Shown one piece after another: positions 48,100 through 57,335 of a DNA stretch of 64,000 nt (its first letter is position 1; each line of letters opens with the position of its first letter). The position numbers were made by a program, and so were the translations under genes. The DNA lies in the NCBI RefSeq assembly GCF_013008815.1, contig NZ_CP053097.1, positions 682,001-746,000 of the forward strand, written 5' to 3'. This DNA comes from Mycoplasma miroungirhinis (lineage in GTDB: Bacteria > Bacillota_I > Bacilli_A > Mycoplasmatales > Metamycoplasmataceae). Below the pieces are notes generated by a model, which saw only the letters and a program-made list of their open reading frames with translations, ran no database searches and had not been told where the DNA came from.

Positions 48100-49080
48100 A
48101 TGAATAAATTTATGTTTTTAAAACCAGGAGATGAAATTAGAGTAATAGCTCCAGCTAGAAGTTTAAAATTAATAGGTGAACCTAATACTAATTTAGCAAT
48201 AAAAAAATTAGAATCGATGGGATTTAAAGTAACTTTTGGAAAAAATGTTTATGAAGTACATAATCGTTTTTCTGCAACAATTAAACAAAGAGTAGAAGAT
48301 TTTCATGAAGCTTTTTTAGATAAAAATGTAAAAGCTATTTTAACAGTGATTGGAGGATTTAATTCTAATCAATTATTACCTTACATAGATTGAGAAATTG
48401 TTAAAAATAATCCTAAGATTTTTTGTGGATTTAGTGATATTACTGCATTACATTTAGCTATTTTAAAACACACTAATGTTCCAGTCTTTTATGGGCCACA
48501 TTTTTCTTCATTTGCAATGATTAAAAACTCAGAATACATTGAAACTCAGTTTAAAAATATGTTTTGTAATGAAGACAAAACAGTTAATTTAGAAGCATCA
48601 AAATTATGAAGTGATGATTTATGATTTATTGATCAAGATAATAGACAATTAGAAAATAATAGTGGTTGATGAAATATTCAAAATGGAGAAGCTAGAGGAA
48701 AAATAATTGGCGGAAATTTATCTACTTTAATGTTACTTAAAGGCACTGATAATTTCCCAGATATAAATGAAGATAGTATTTTAGCTATTGAAGCAGTACC
48801 TTCATATGATTATGATAATTTTGAAAGAATGTTAGTGTCTTTAATTCAATCTCCTTGATTTAAACATATCAAAGCACTTATGATAGGAAGATTTTGTCTT
48901 GGTTCAAAAATTTCTAAAGAAGATTTAATTACAATGTTAAGTGAAAAAGAAGAACTAAAAAATATGCCAATAGTTGCAAATATAGATTTTGGTCACTCAA
49001 TGCCTTTATGTGTACTTCCATTAGGTTTAGAATCAGAACTTAAAATTAATAATAATTCAGAAATAAAAATATTTAAATAA
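48100..49080 (+). CDS. S66 family peptidase (LD-carboxypeptidase / MccF-like)
   Basis: A 326-residue S66 serine peptidase. It begins LKPGDEIRVIAPARSLKL, has TVIGGFNSNQLLPYID, then FCGFSDITALHLA with the catalytic Ser, ILAIEAVPSYDYDNFERML with the Glu, and ANIDFGHSMPLCVLPLG with the His. The family includes murein LD-carboxypeptidases and MccF, which cleaves microcin C7. A wall-less cell has no murein to recycle, so a peptide-nucleotide or general peptide substrate is more likely. AAAAGGACAAA precedes ATG. It is divergent from leuS. Confidence 0.9.
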
Positions 49081-49300
49081 GAATTACTTATTTATATTAC
49101 ATAAAAATTAATAAGAAAAAATTAGTATTTTTAATGATGCTATTTTTTTTGTATTTTAATTTCAAAAAAAGTAGTTTTGGATTTTTTATTTATCATCTAA
49201 AACTTGGTATTATAAAATACTATTTATTTGTAGTAATTGTTTTTTAAAAAATCAATCAAACAAAGATATCTTACCTACACAATAACAATAATATTTTAAT

Positions 49301-49352
49301 AAAAAATCAAGTTTTATACAAATTTAATTTAATTGTATTTACTTGATTTTTA
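49301..49352. terminator. Bidirectional terminator
   Basis: AAAAAATCAAGT .. ACTTGATTTTT arms with a long AT loop between the convergent S66 and YneF-like genes. The 49081-49300 spacer holds no recognisable gene; a weak hairpin (TTAGTAT..ATGCTA then T8) near 49120-49150 may end the S66 transcript. Confidence 0.6.
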
Positions 49353-49371
49353 GAATAGAAAATTGTAGTGA

Positions 49372-49599
49372 TTATTTAGCTTGTTTCATAGAGCGCATAA
49401 TACTTTTTATTTGTGTTTCTGAAGCTTTACGTCCCATTTGAGCAAACATAACACGAATCATTTTTTCATTAATTGGGGGATTTTCATCCAATTGTTTTTT
49501 GATTTTACGTTGGGTTAATCAAGCTGCAAAAACAGCTCCAATAATTAAACCTAGTAAAAATAAACCAATTGATAAAGCTACAATAGCACCTGTTGACAT
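49372..49599 (-). CDS. YneF/UPF0154 family small membrane protein
   Basis: 75 residues. One N-terminal membrane segment (about 5-27, IVALSIGLFLLGLIIGAVFAAWL, with TGA as Trp) is followed by RKIKKQLDENPPINEKMIRVMFAQMGRKASETQIKSIMRSMKQAK. The motif NPPINEKMIRVMFAQMGRKASE is diagnostic of the UPF0154 (YneF) family, conserved in Firmicutes and mollicutes and of unknown function. ATG 49599 lies just after the stop of the upstream membrane gene, with AAAAGAGG as ribosome site. Confidence 0.9.
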
Positions 49600-49600
49600 T

Positions 49601-50515
49601 TTAACCTCTTTTCCTTACAAATATTTTCTTTGTGAAAATATAAATGATAAATGGTAATATTAATACTAAAAGTATTGATATTAAAAATATTTTTGCATAA
49701 AAACGATTTTGTTTTGATTTTTGTTCTTGAATTTTTTGAATAATTTCAGTATCTAAACCAAATGAATCTCTAATATTAGTTATTCTTATTTTTCTAAATA
49801 TTGCTCAAATAATATGAATTATTATTACAAAAATTATTATGCTAGAAAATACATAAACTCAGTTAGTTGGATTAGGGAATGAATAATTAATTCATTCTTT
49901 AAAATCTAAAACAAAAGCTGGTTTATTTGTACCTTTATGAACTAAATCACCATATTGAATTCATTGTGAATCTTTAATTGCTCAAAATATTAATGTAAAT
50001 ATTCCAAAATAAAAAGTAAAAGCAATCGTAATTCAATTATGAGAAATTTGTCTTAAAGTTAATTGTCTATATAAAATAACAATAAAAGCTGGAGTGGTTT
50101 TTTCTTCCCGTTTAATTGTATCTCGATAATCTTTAATGGATTTTTTCAAGCTTGATAATTCAATTAGATCGTTTATAAGTTTTCACAACATTATTAACAT
50201 AAAAAACCCTAATAAAATATATCAAACTCAAGGAGTGTTTTGTAACTTAAATAATGAAGGTTTTAAAGCTAATAATAATACAAGTATTGTTGATGTTGCT
50301 AATAAAATACAAATAATAATTATGTTATAAATTTTTAATACAGTTTCTCATTTATAAATTCTCATAATACTATTTGGAATAAATCCTTCTGGATCTTTTG
50401 TTTCGGTAGATTCAAAGTACTTACTTTCAATAGTGTTATTGATTGATAAAGTAGCTGTTTGTTGAGTATCTTTATTTTGATTAGAATGTTCTTTATTTCA
50501 AGGTTGTAATTCCAT
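49601..50515 (-). CDS. Uncharacterised four-helix membrane protein
   Basis: 304 residues, not recognised with certainty. A polar N-terminus (1-60) is followed by membrane segments at about 62-85 (IYNIIIICILLATSTILVLLLAL), 97-115 (VWYILLGFFMLIMLW), 165-185 (WITIAFTFYFGIFTLIFW), 220-245 (WVYVFSSIIIFVIIIHIIWAIF) and 280-298 (IFLISILLVLILPFIIYIF), so four or five helices with charged loops. It lies between lepA and the YneF-like gene, the three running in one direction with gaps of 8 and 1 bases. It may belong to a mollicute-specific family (MSC_0882-like), but I cannot confirm this. Many TGA Trp codons sit in the membrane segments. Confidence 0.7.
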
Positions 50516-50523
50516 AATATTCC

Positions 50524-52317
50524 TTATTTGGATGTATCTGTTTTTAAAATTGCTAAAAATGCTTCTTGGGGTACTTCTACTGTACCTATACTTTTCATTC
50601 TTTTTTTACCAGCTTTTTGTTTTTTTAGTAATTTTTGTCTCCGAGTAACGTCTCCACCGTACAGTTTTGCAGTAACATCTTTACGATAAGCTTTAACAGT
50701 TTCTCTTGCTATAATTTTACCACCAATTGCAGCTTGAATAGGAACTTCAAAGTTTTGGCGAGGTATAACAGTTTTTAATCTTTCACATAATTCTCTACTT
50801 CTTTGGTATGCTGAATCTTTATGAACTATCATTGCTAAAGCATCGACTTTTTCACCATTTAATAAAATATCTACTTTAACTAATTTTGATTCTCTTAATC
50901 CGATAAAATCATATTCAAAACTTGCATAACCTTTTGAATATGATTTTAGTAAATCAAAAAAATCAAAAATAATTTCATTTAGGGGTAATTCATATATTAA
51001 TCTTCTTCTATTTTGGTCAATATATTCAATGTCAATATATTTTCCTCGTTTGTTTTGACATAAATCCATAATTGAACCTAAATATTCTTGAGGGAGAAAA
51101 ATACTTGCTTTAATATAAGGCTCTTCTATCATTTTAATGTAATTACTTTCAGGTAATGAAGAAGGATTTGTGATATTGATTACTTCATTATCTGTTTTTG
51201 TTAGATAAAATTCAACACTAGGAGCTGTTGCTATAATATCTAAATTAAATTCACGTTCTAGTCTTTCTTGAAGAATTTCCATGTGTAGCATTCCTAAAAA
51301 CCCAATTCTAAAACCAAATCCTAGTGCTTTTGAAGTTTCGGGTTGATAAGTTATTGAACTATCACTTAAAGAAATTTTTTCTAATGCATCTTTTAAATCA
51401 TTAAAATCACGAGTATCAACAGGATAAAAACCAGTATAAACAACACTTTTTAACTTTTTATAACCTGGAAGAGGTTCAGGTGATGGATTAGATGTTAAAG
51501 TAATAGTGTCACCTACTTGAATATATTTTGCATCTCTAATACTTGCTGCAATTCACCCTACTTGTCCAGCTTGTAAAAATTCTTTTTTAATTTCTTTTGG
51601 TGTTCTAATTCCTAGTTCAGTAACTGAAAATTTCATTTTATTATGCATTAAAATAAATTCATCGCCAACAGATATTTTGCCATTAAATAATCTTACTAAT
51701 AACACAACACCACGATAAGAATCAAAATAACTATCAAAAATAAGTCCAGTTAATGGTTTAGATGTATCTGCTTCTTTAGGATAAGGAATCCTGTTTATAA
51801 TAGCATCTAAAACTTGTTCAATTCCTTGACCTGTTTTAGCACTAACTAAAATAGCATCTGAAGCATCAATTCCAATTATATCTTCAATTTCTTTTTTAAC
51901 TGCTTCAGGATTAGCTGAAGGTAGATCAATTTTATTAATAATGGGAATAATTTCTAAATCATGTTCCATTGCGAGATAAACATTTGCAAGAGTTTGAGCT
52001 TCAATTCCTTGAGTTGCATCTACCAATAATAAAGCACCTTCACAGGCTTTAAGAGAACGTGAAACTTCATATGTAAAATCAACATGTCCTGGAGTATCAA
52101 TTAAATGAAAAACATAATCTTTATATTTAATTTCAACAGCATTTAGTTTGATAGTTATCCCTCTTTCACGTTCAAGTTCCATTTGATCTAAATGTTGAGC
52201 TTCTAAATCTCTTTTTTCAACTGTATTAGTTATTTCTAAAATACGGTCTGCTAAAGTAGATTTACCGTGATCTATATGTGCGATTATTGCAAAGTTTCTG
52301 ATTTTTTTATCTGTCAT
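50524..52317 (-). CDS. lepA: Elongation factor 4 (LepA)
   Basis: A 597-residue ribosomal GTPase that back-translocates stalled ribosomes. G1 is AHIDHGKST (13-21), G2 RERGITIK, G3 DTPGHVDF, G4 NKIDLP. The LepA C-terminal domain ends near [23 protein letters not shown], a hallmark of EF-4, which separates it from EF-G and TypA. ATG 52317 has no ribosome site, and a TATAAT box lies only 9 bases upstream, so a leaderless or 2-3 base leader mRNA is expected. Confidence 0.97.
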
Positions 52318-52326
52318 AGTTTATAT

Positions 52327-52332
52327 ATTATA
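52327..52332 (-). promoter_or_regulatory. -10 box of lepA, near-leaderless
   Basis: TATAAT on the minus strand; 9 bases separate it from the lepA ATG. Confidence 0.6.
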
Positions 52333-52404
52333 ATAAATTTTTGCTATTTATTGTGTAACCGGAGATGATAAGAGCTTATTTTTTATAAAAAAATAAATGT
52401 TTTA

Positions 52405-52410
52405 TATAAT
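52405..52410 (+). promoter_or_regulatory. -10 box of plsY, leaderless
   Basis: TATAAT followed by TAATTT and then ATG 52417. The expected start point falls on the ATG itself. Confidence 0.65.
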
Positions 52411-52416
52411 TAATTT

Positions 52417-53088
52417 ATGAATTATGCAAATTATATTTGAATAAATTTAATTTTAATTATTTTTAGTTATTTTATAGGTTCAATCAATATTAGTATTTTA
52501 ATAAGTAAAATAATATATAAAAAAGATATAAGAAACTTCGGGTCTAAAAACGCAGGAGCTACAAATATATTCCGTGAATATGGGAAAAATGTTGCTTTAT
52601 TAGTATTTATATTTGACTTATTAAAATCATATTTAACAATAATGTTAGTGTATTTAATTCAAAAACAATTATATTTACAACCATATGTAGAAAATATTAT
52701 TTCTATTAGTTGTGGTATAGGGGTTATTTTAGGTCATTTGTTTCCTATTTATTTTAAATTTAAAGGAGGAAAAGGAGTAAGTTGTTTTTTAGGTCTGACT
52801 TTAGCTGTTAATTTTATTTTATTTTTAGTTGCTATTAGTTTATTTTTATTAATTATAATAGCAACTAAATATGTATCATTAGCTTCTATAATTGTACCTT
52901 TCATTATAAGTTTATTTTCTTTAATTCCTTGAATGTCTGATGGTATATTGGGTTTTACTAATACACAAAATATATTTTGATTACCTGCAATTATTTTGTT
53001 TATAAGTTATTTCTTTGTTTTAATTTCTCATCGTAAAAATATTTCAAGATTATTAAATAAAAGTGAAAATAAAATCCTTCAAAAATAA
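52417..53088 (+). CDS. plsY: Glycerol-3-phosphate acyltransferase PlsY
   Basis: A 223-residue membrane acyltransferase that transfers the acyl group from acyl-phosphate (made by PlsX/FakA) to glycerol-3-phosphate. All three PlsY motifs are seen: FIGSINISILISK and RNFGSKNAGATNIFREYG (motif 1), GHLFPIYFKFKGGKGVSCFLG (motif 2), and the late LISHRKNISRLLNKSE (motif 3). Five or so membrane segments. ATG 52417 is the first in frame and has no ribosome site; with TATAAT six bases upstream it is probably leaderless. The gene is divergent from lepA. Confidence 0.95.
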
Positions 53089-53105
53089 TATTATTATTTT
53101 ATCCT

Positions 53106-53133
53106 AATTTTCATATAAAAAAATGTACTAATT
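53106..53133. repeat. 28-bp exact direct repeat, copy 1
   Basis: Identical to 54419-54446 (begins AATTTTCATATAAAAAAATG). The 30-40 bases that follow are also recognisably related in the two copies, but copy 2 has lost stem pairing. Confidence 0.85.
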
Positions 53134-53166
53134 GTTGAACTTAAAGTTTGACATTAGTACATTTTT
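53115..53166. terminator. Bidirectional terminator, copy 1 of a repeated element
   Basis: AAAAATGTACTAAT and ATTAGTACATTTTT make a 14-bp perfect stem between the convergent plsY and lipoprotein genes. Its left part belongs to a 28-base sequence repeated exactly at 54419. Confidence 0.85.
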
Positions 53167-53171
53167 AAAAC

Positions 53172-54260
53172 TTATTTACTTAATTTTTCTTCTAACATAG
53201 AAATATATTTTTGTAGTTTTGGAACTATAAATTTATTTCCTATTTTATTTAAGATAAATTTTGGAAAAGGTGTTTTGCTTGCAATATATTTACTTATAAT
53301 ATTAGTTCATAAAAATGGAGCAGCTTTTGAAGTTATTTGTTTTTGATCATCAATTATAATAGCGACTTTTAAAGTTTGAATTATTTTTTCAAGTTTTTGA
53401 GCAAATTTTGATTTTTGAATATTTTCATTTCATTTATTTTTTGTTTTTTTAATAAAACCACGAGTTAAATTTTCTTGTTTTATTTTATTTGCATCTCAAT
53501 CTTTGTTTGGTTTTTTGAAATCTAATTTGATATTTTTAGATGTTTGATCATTAACTTTAACTTTTAGGTTCAGAGATCAACCAGGTAATTTATTTTGATT
53601 TATTTCAAGGATTTTTATGTTATCAGATATTTTAATCATTGAATTATCAAAAAGTCAATTTTTAATAAGTGTTACGACATTTTTATACTCTACTGATTTT
53701 CCATCTTTTGTAGCTTTTTCTTCAGTTATTTTAGATGCTTTTGATTTTACATTTTCAATTGCGTGTGCTAAATCATTCAAAAAAAATTGTTGAGAAACAT
53801 AGTAATTGTTAAATTGTTTTTCTAAAAAATCTTCAATTTCTTTTAAACTCATTTCTCCATCAACAATAAATTCAGATGAATCATTGTCATTTAATTCTAA
53901 ATTAAAACTTAAATCTGCTTTATTTATAGAAGGAAGAACATTTTCTTCAAAATCTTTTCTATCAAATTGTTTTTCAAGTTTAAGATTAAATAATTGTGGT
54001 ATTTTGATAGAAATTTTGTTGTATTCTTGAGATAAGTTACTTATAGAATTTATTTCGCTAATGAATTTTTCATAACGTGATTCTTCGTTGTTATCTAGTA
54101 TAATGTCTTTTGTTTTATATTGTATTTTTTGATTATCTCCAGCTTGTTTCATATTATTATTTTCTGATGGTGCTTTTGCACAACTAACTAATGCTACATT
54201 TGTAGCTAATGCAACAGAAAAAACTGAAAAAAATAATAATTTTTTTGTTTTTGTTTTCAT
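53172..54260 (-). CDS. Uncharacterised lipoprotein behind a poly-A/T tract
   Basis: 362 residues. The signal peptide MKTKTKKLLFFSVFSVALAT..VSC has Cys 27. The mature part is highly charged (Lys, Asn, Glu), with no enzyme motif; it ends ISMLEEKLSK. GAGAAAG precedes ATG. On the minus strand the promoter region reads T19, TTGTTT-like -35, about 18 bases, TATATA, so a homopolymer lies immediately upstream of the -35. Lipoprotein genes of several mycoplasmas switch on and off through such tracts. The gene is flanked by two copies of a 28-base repeat. Confidence 0.75.
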
Positions 54261-54310
54261 TGACTTTCTCCGTTTTTTGGTTTATATAATTTTAATTGTA
54301 ATATGAAAAC

Positions 54311-54329
54311 AAAAAAAAAAAAAAAAAAA
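54311..54329. repeat. A19 homopolymer tract (T19 on minus) upstream of lipoprotein promoter
   Basis: Nineteen consecutive A, 50 bases upstream of the lipoprotein ATG. It is the longest mononucleotide run I noticed in the window. The count may also be affected by sequencing error. Confidence 0.9.
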
Positions 54330-54418
54330 CGTTAAAAAAGTGGCAAAAATCTTATTTTTACTACTATATTTTTAAAATTTATATGTAAAATTAAGTTTTT
54401 TAATTAAAAGGTTAATTT

Positions 54419-54446
54419 AATTTTCATATAAAAAAATGTACTAATT
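54419..54446. repeat. 28-bp exact direct repeat, copy 2
   Basis: Identical to 53106-53133. Here it is followed by a degraded version of the terminator (TAGCACATTT in place of TAGTACATTT), just downstream, on the minus strand, of a broken gene. Confidence 0.85.
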
Positions 54447-54537
54447 TTAAAACTTCAAGGTTTAGCAATAGCACATTTAAAATGAATATAATTATTATTT
54501 CATTACTTAATGAAAATTTATCAAAGTAGATTATTTA

Positions 54538-54874
54538 TTATCAATCATAAAATAAAGTTTGTTTATATATTGTTTTGTTTTTCTTTCTCTTTTTCTTAGT
54601 TTTTACAGGAAATATAACAGGTGGTGTTTTTCTTTTTTTAGAAGGAGATTTTTTAGGTACTTCTCACTCATTTGGAATTATAATGGATTTTTTTCTTTGT
54701 GGTGGGTATGTTTTAGGTTCTTCTCGCTTGTGTGGAATTATTGTAGGATTTTTCTCTTATTTTAAATAGAGTTGTTTTAATAGCCTTGTGTTCACCAAAC
54801 AAACTACGTGTTATACTTAATATTTAAAAAGATGAAATTGCTATATAATAAATTATTTTTCTTTTTGGTTTCAT
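54538..54874 (-). pseudogene. Decayed secreted Pro/Lys-rich protein gene
   Basis: Minus-strand ATG 54874 opens MKPKRKIIYYIAISSF, a signal-peptide-like start, then a TAA, then in the same frame ILSITRSLFGEHKAIK..FKIREKS. From about 54760 coding passes to another frame: PTIIPHKREEPKTYPPQRKK, then SIIIPNEWEVPKKSPSKKRK, and ending KQTLFYDW before TAA 54538. The two Pro/Lys segments look like diverged tandem units. So there is one nonsense change in the leader and one frameshift. The terminator-like repeat copy lies just downstream. It is probably the remnant of a neighbouring surface protein gene. Apart from this, 54261-54967 holds no other gene. Confidence 0.55.
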
Positions 54875-54913
54875 TTTTATTCTTTGTATTAATTGAATTA
54901 TATTATTTTTAAA

Positions 54914-54966
54914 ACAAAAAAAACGATATAAAAGTGTAAAAAAATTACAAATTTATCGTTTTTAAT
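54914..54966 (-). terminator. Terminator of the fmt to ECF-S gene run
   Basis: On the minus strand AAAAACGATAA .. TATCGTTTTTTT arms with an AT-rich loop, just after the ECF S-component stop. Confidence 0.65.
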
Positions 54967-54967
54967 T

Positions 54968-55864
54968 TTAAAATTGTCTTTTTAAATTTTCATATTTGTA
55001 TTTATTACCTAAAAACTTAATAACTGGTTGTAAATTGAAAATAATAAATACATAAACAGGAATTTCTATTAATGATTTAAAAACAATCGGAATCATTCAA
55101 ACTAAATAATATTCTTGATATTGTCATGTTCCACTTCTAAATCTATTATGGTAATTTATATATGCAAAAGGTCCTCATAATCAACGATATAAAACCATTA
55201 TAATAATTACATTTAATAAAATAATGAATAATTTTTGTGTTAATGTTTTAATTTTAATTGATTTAGATAAAAAATGAAGTAAACAACTTGTAATAACACC
55301 TATTCAAATTAAACTTAGAGATGTTATTGAAATTGCCAACACAATATTAAATGGGATTTTTTTCTTTTTAGATGTTTCACTCTGAGCTATTGAATGACCA
55401 TAAAGAGAAATTACTAAAATAAAAATAGTGGTTATAAAAAGTAATATAAAAACTCCTGTAATTCATTGTCATTTAGATTCGAGTTTTTTAAGTTTAAAAA
55501 TTAGTGCACTAGTAAGTGATATTAATGCTGGAATAATAGCATATTCTGGCATCCAAAACTGAATTCCATAAATTAACTGAGAAGTAGTATCACATAAAAT
55601 TCCTAAAATCATACTTTTTATAGGTCCTAAAATCATTCCGTATATAACAAATAATGCATAAGTTAAAGAAATATGTTTTGGACCTGTTAGAACAAATTTT
55701 TGAATCGAATGGAAAATCATGTATAGTGCTATTAATAAACCAAAAATAGCAATATCATAAACAGTTAATTTTAAATTATTTTTTAATCATGAACTTATTT
55801 TTGCTTTTTTAGCTTTATTTTCTAGAGAAATTTTAACATTTAAATTTATTTTTGGTTTTTTCAC
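54968..55864 (-). CDS. ECF transporter S component (substrate unknown)
   Basis: A 298-residue membrane protein. The core resembles an ECF vitamin transporter substrate-binding subunit: IAIFGLLIALYMIFHSI, TGPKHISLTYALFVIYGMILGPIKSMILGILCDTTSQLIYG (the conserved helix 2-3 region, with Gly-Pro and Cys-Asp), WMPEYAIIPALISLTSALIF. A long loop and two more helices follow. There are about six membrane segments and a basic N-terminal tail (1-35). The start is GTG 55864 with AAGGAT upstream; no ATG lies ahead of the first helix. The EcfA/A'/T energising module is not in the window. A folate- or pantothenate-type vitamin is possible; I cannot tell. Confidence 0.72.
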
Positions 55865-55870
55865 TTTAAA

Positions 55871-56020
55871 TTATCCTTGAAAGGTGTTAAATCCAATAAA
55901 ATGTTTTTTAAATCATGCTTCATGGAAAATATATGAAGCTGATGAAGTAGTAGATGTATAAGCGTATTTTATTAAATCTCTAACTTCATCCAATTTAATT
56001 TTCAATTTGACCTTGTTCAT
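55871..56020 (-). CDS. Possible small protein between pepA copy 2 and ECF S component
   Basis: 49 residues: MNKVKLKIKLDEVRDLIKYA.. ending HFIGFNTFQG. GTGGAG lies 11 bases before ATG 56020, the frame overlaps the 3' end of pepA copy 2 by 26 bases and stops 6 bases before the ECF S-component GTG, and it contains a TGA Trp. No family is recognised. It fills an otherwise empty gap in a tightly packed run, which supports it, but it could be a chance frame. Confidence 0.4.
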
Positions 56021-57335
56021 TTAATGCTAACTCCACTAGTGTTCTAATCATTGTAATTGTAGAATGATTATCTTTTTTTGCTACACCGGCAATATCTAAA
56101 TGTATTAAATCTGTGTTTTCTCTAAATTCATTTAAAAACATTGCAGCTGAAATTGAACCACCTAAACCACTTAAATCTGCATTTTTTAAATCAGCAACTT
56201 GTGATGATTTAATATTTTTTGCATATTCTTCATCCATTGGCATTCTTCATATTTTTTCATTAGCTAAAGCAGAAGCTTGTTTAAATTCATCAAAAAACTG
56301 ATCTGAAGTAGCAAAAGTTCCCACATAAGTATCACCTAATGCTTTAAAAATAGCTCCAGTTAAAGTTGCAATATCAATTAATCTAGTTGCTTTTAAGTTT
56401 CTAATTGCATAAGTAATTCCATCAGCTAGAACTAATCTTCCCTCAGCATCGGTGTTATTGATTTCTACTGTTTTTCCATTCATTGATTTGTATATATTAT
56501 CAGGTAAAGATGCATCACCATTAATACGATTATCAGTTAGCATTAAAACCGCTGCAAAATTTTTATTTGCGTTTAATTTTGCAATTGCCTCTAAACTAAA
56601 TCCAGCTACAACAGAACCCGTCATATCATATTTCATACCAACTAAAGATTTAGGTGATTTTAATGAATAACCTCCTGAATCATAAGTTATTCCTTTACCT
56701 ACTAAAACAGTTTTATTTGTATCTAAAGGATTAGGTGTATATTCTATTATTATCATTCTTGGTAAAAATAATGAACCTTTATTAACACTTAACATTAAAT
56801 TCATTCCTAACGAGTGTATATCTCTTTCATTTAATACTGAAACTTTAACGTTTTTTAAATTCTCAAAATGTTGAGGAATCATTTTAGCAAGTGTTTCACT
56901 ATTTGCTATATTTGGACTTAATGCTTGATAATATCTAGCGTTATTAACTGCTTCTGCAATTGTTTTTTGTTTATTAATAATATCTTCATAATTACTTAAT
57001 TTTTTTGCATATATTTGATGTTCAAAAATTAATTGTTCTTGTTTTTCTGTTTTAAGTGAAAATGTTTTAAATTGACCATAGTTTAAAGCATAGCTAAAAC
57101 ATTTGATAATTTCTTTTATATCTAAATTTTTAGTAACAAAAGAATCTAAATTGATTGTATAAGGTCGATTAGCTTTTTTAGGTAAATTAATTGCAAAGTT
57201 TTCTAAGTCCTCAAAAGTTAATTTATCTGCTTCACCTAAATTAACTTTTGCTTCATTTTCATACACATTTTCAGTAATTTTTCATTTATTTTCATTATTA
57301 TAAGCAAATGTAGCACTTAATATAAATTTTTGCAT
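55995..57335 (-). CDS. pepA: M17 leucyl aminopeptidase (copy 2)
   Basis: A 446-residue M17 aminopeptidase. VGKGITYDSGGYSLKSPKS, MKYDMTGSVVAG and [15 protein letters not shown] keep all metal ligands and the catalytic Lys and Arg. The N-terminal domain (1-160) differs strongly from copies 1 and 3. The stop of copy 3 and the ATG 57335 share one base (TAATG), with AAGGAGAATC as ribosome site, so copies 2 and 3 are translationally coupled. It lies in the run fmt - ung - pepA3 - pepA2 - ECF S. Confidence 0.94.

Noticed and set aside
49081-49371. 290-base spacer after the S66 gene checked for a remnant gene or RNA
   Set aside because: Stops are frequent in all frames and no conserved RNA motif was found; only terminator-like hairpins remain.
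54559-54769. Two plus-strand frames of 64-68 residues rich in Phe and Leu
   Set aside because: They are the complement of the Pro/Lys-rich minus-strand remnant; they have no ribosome site and low-complexity text.
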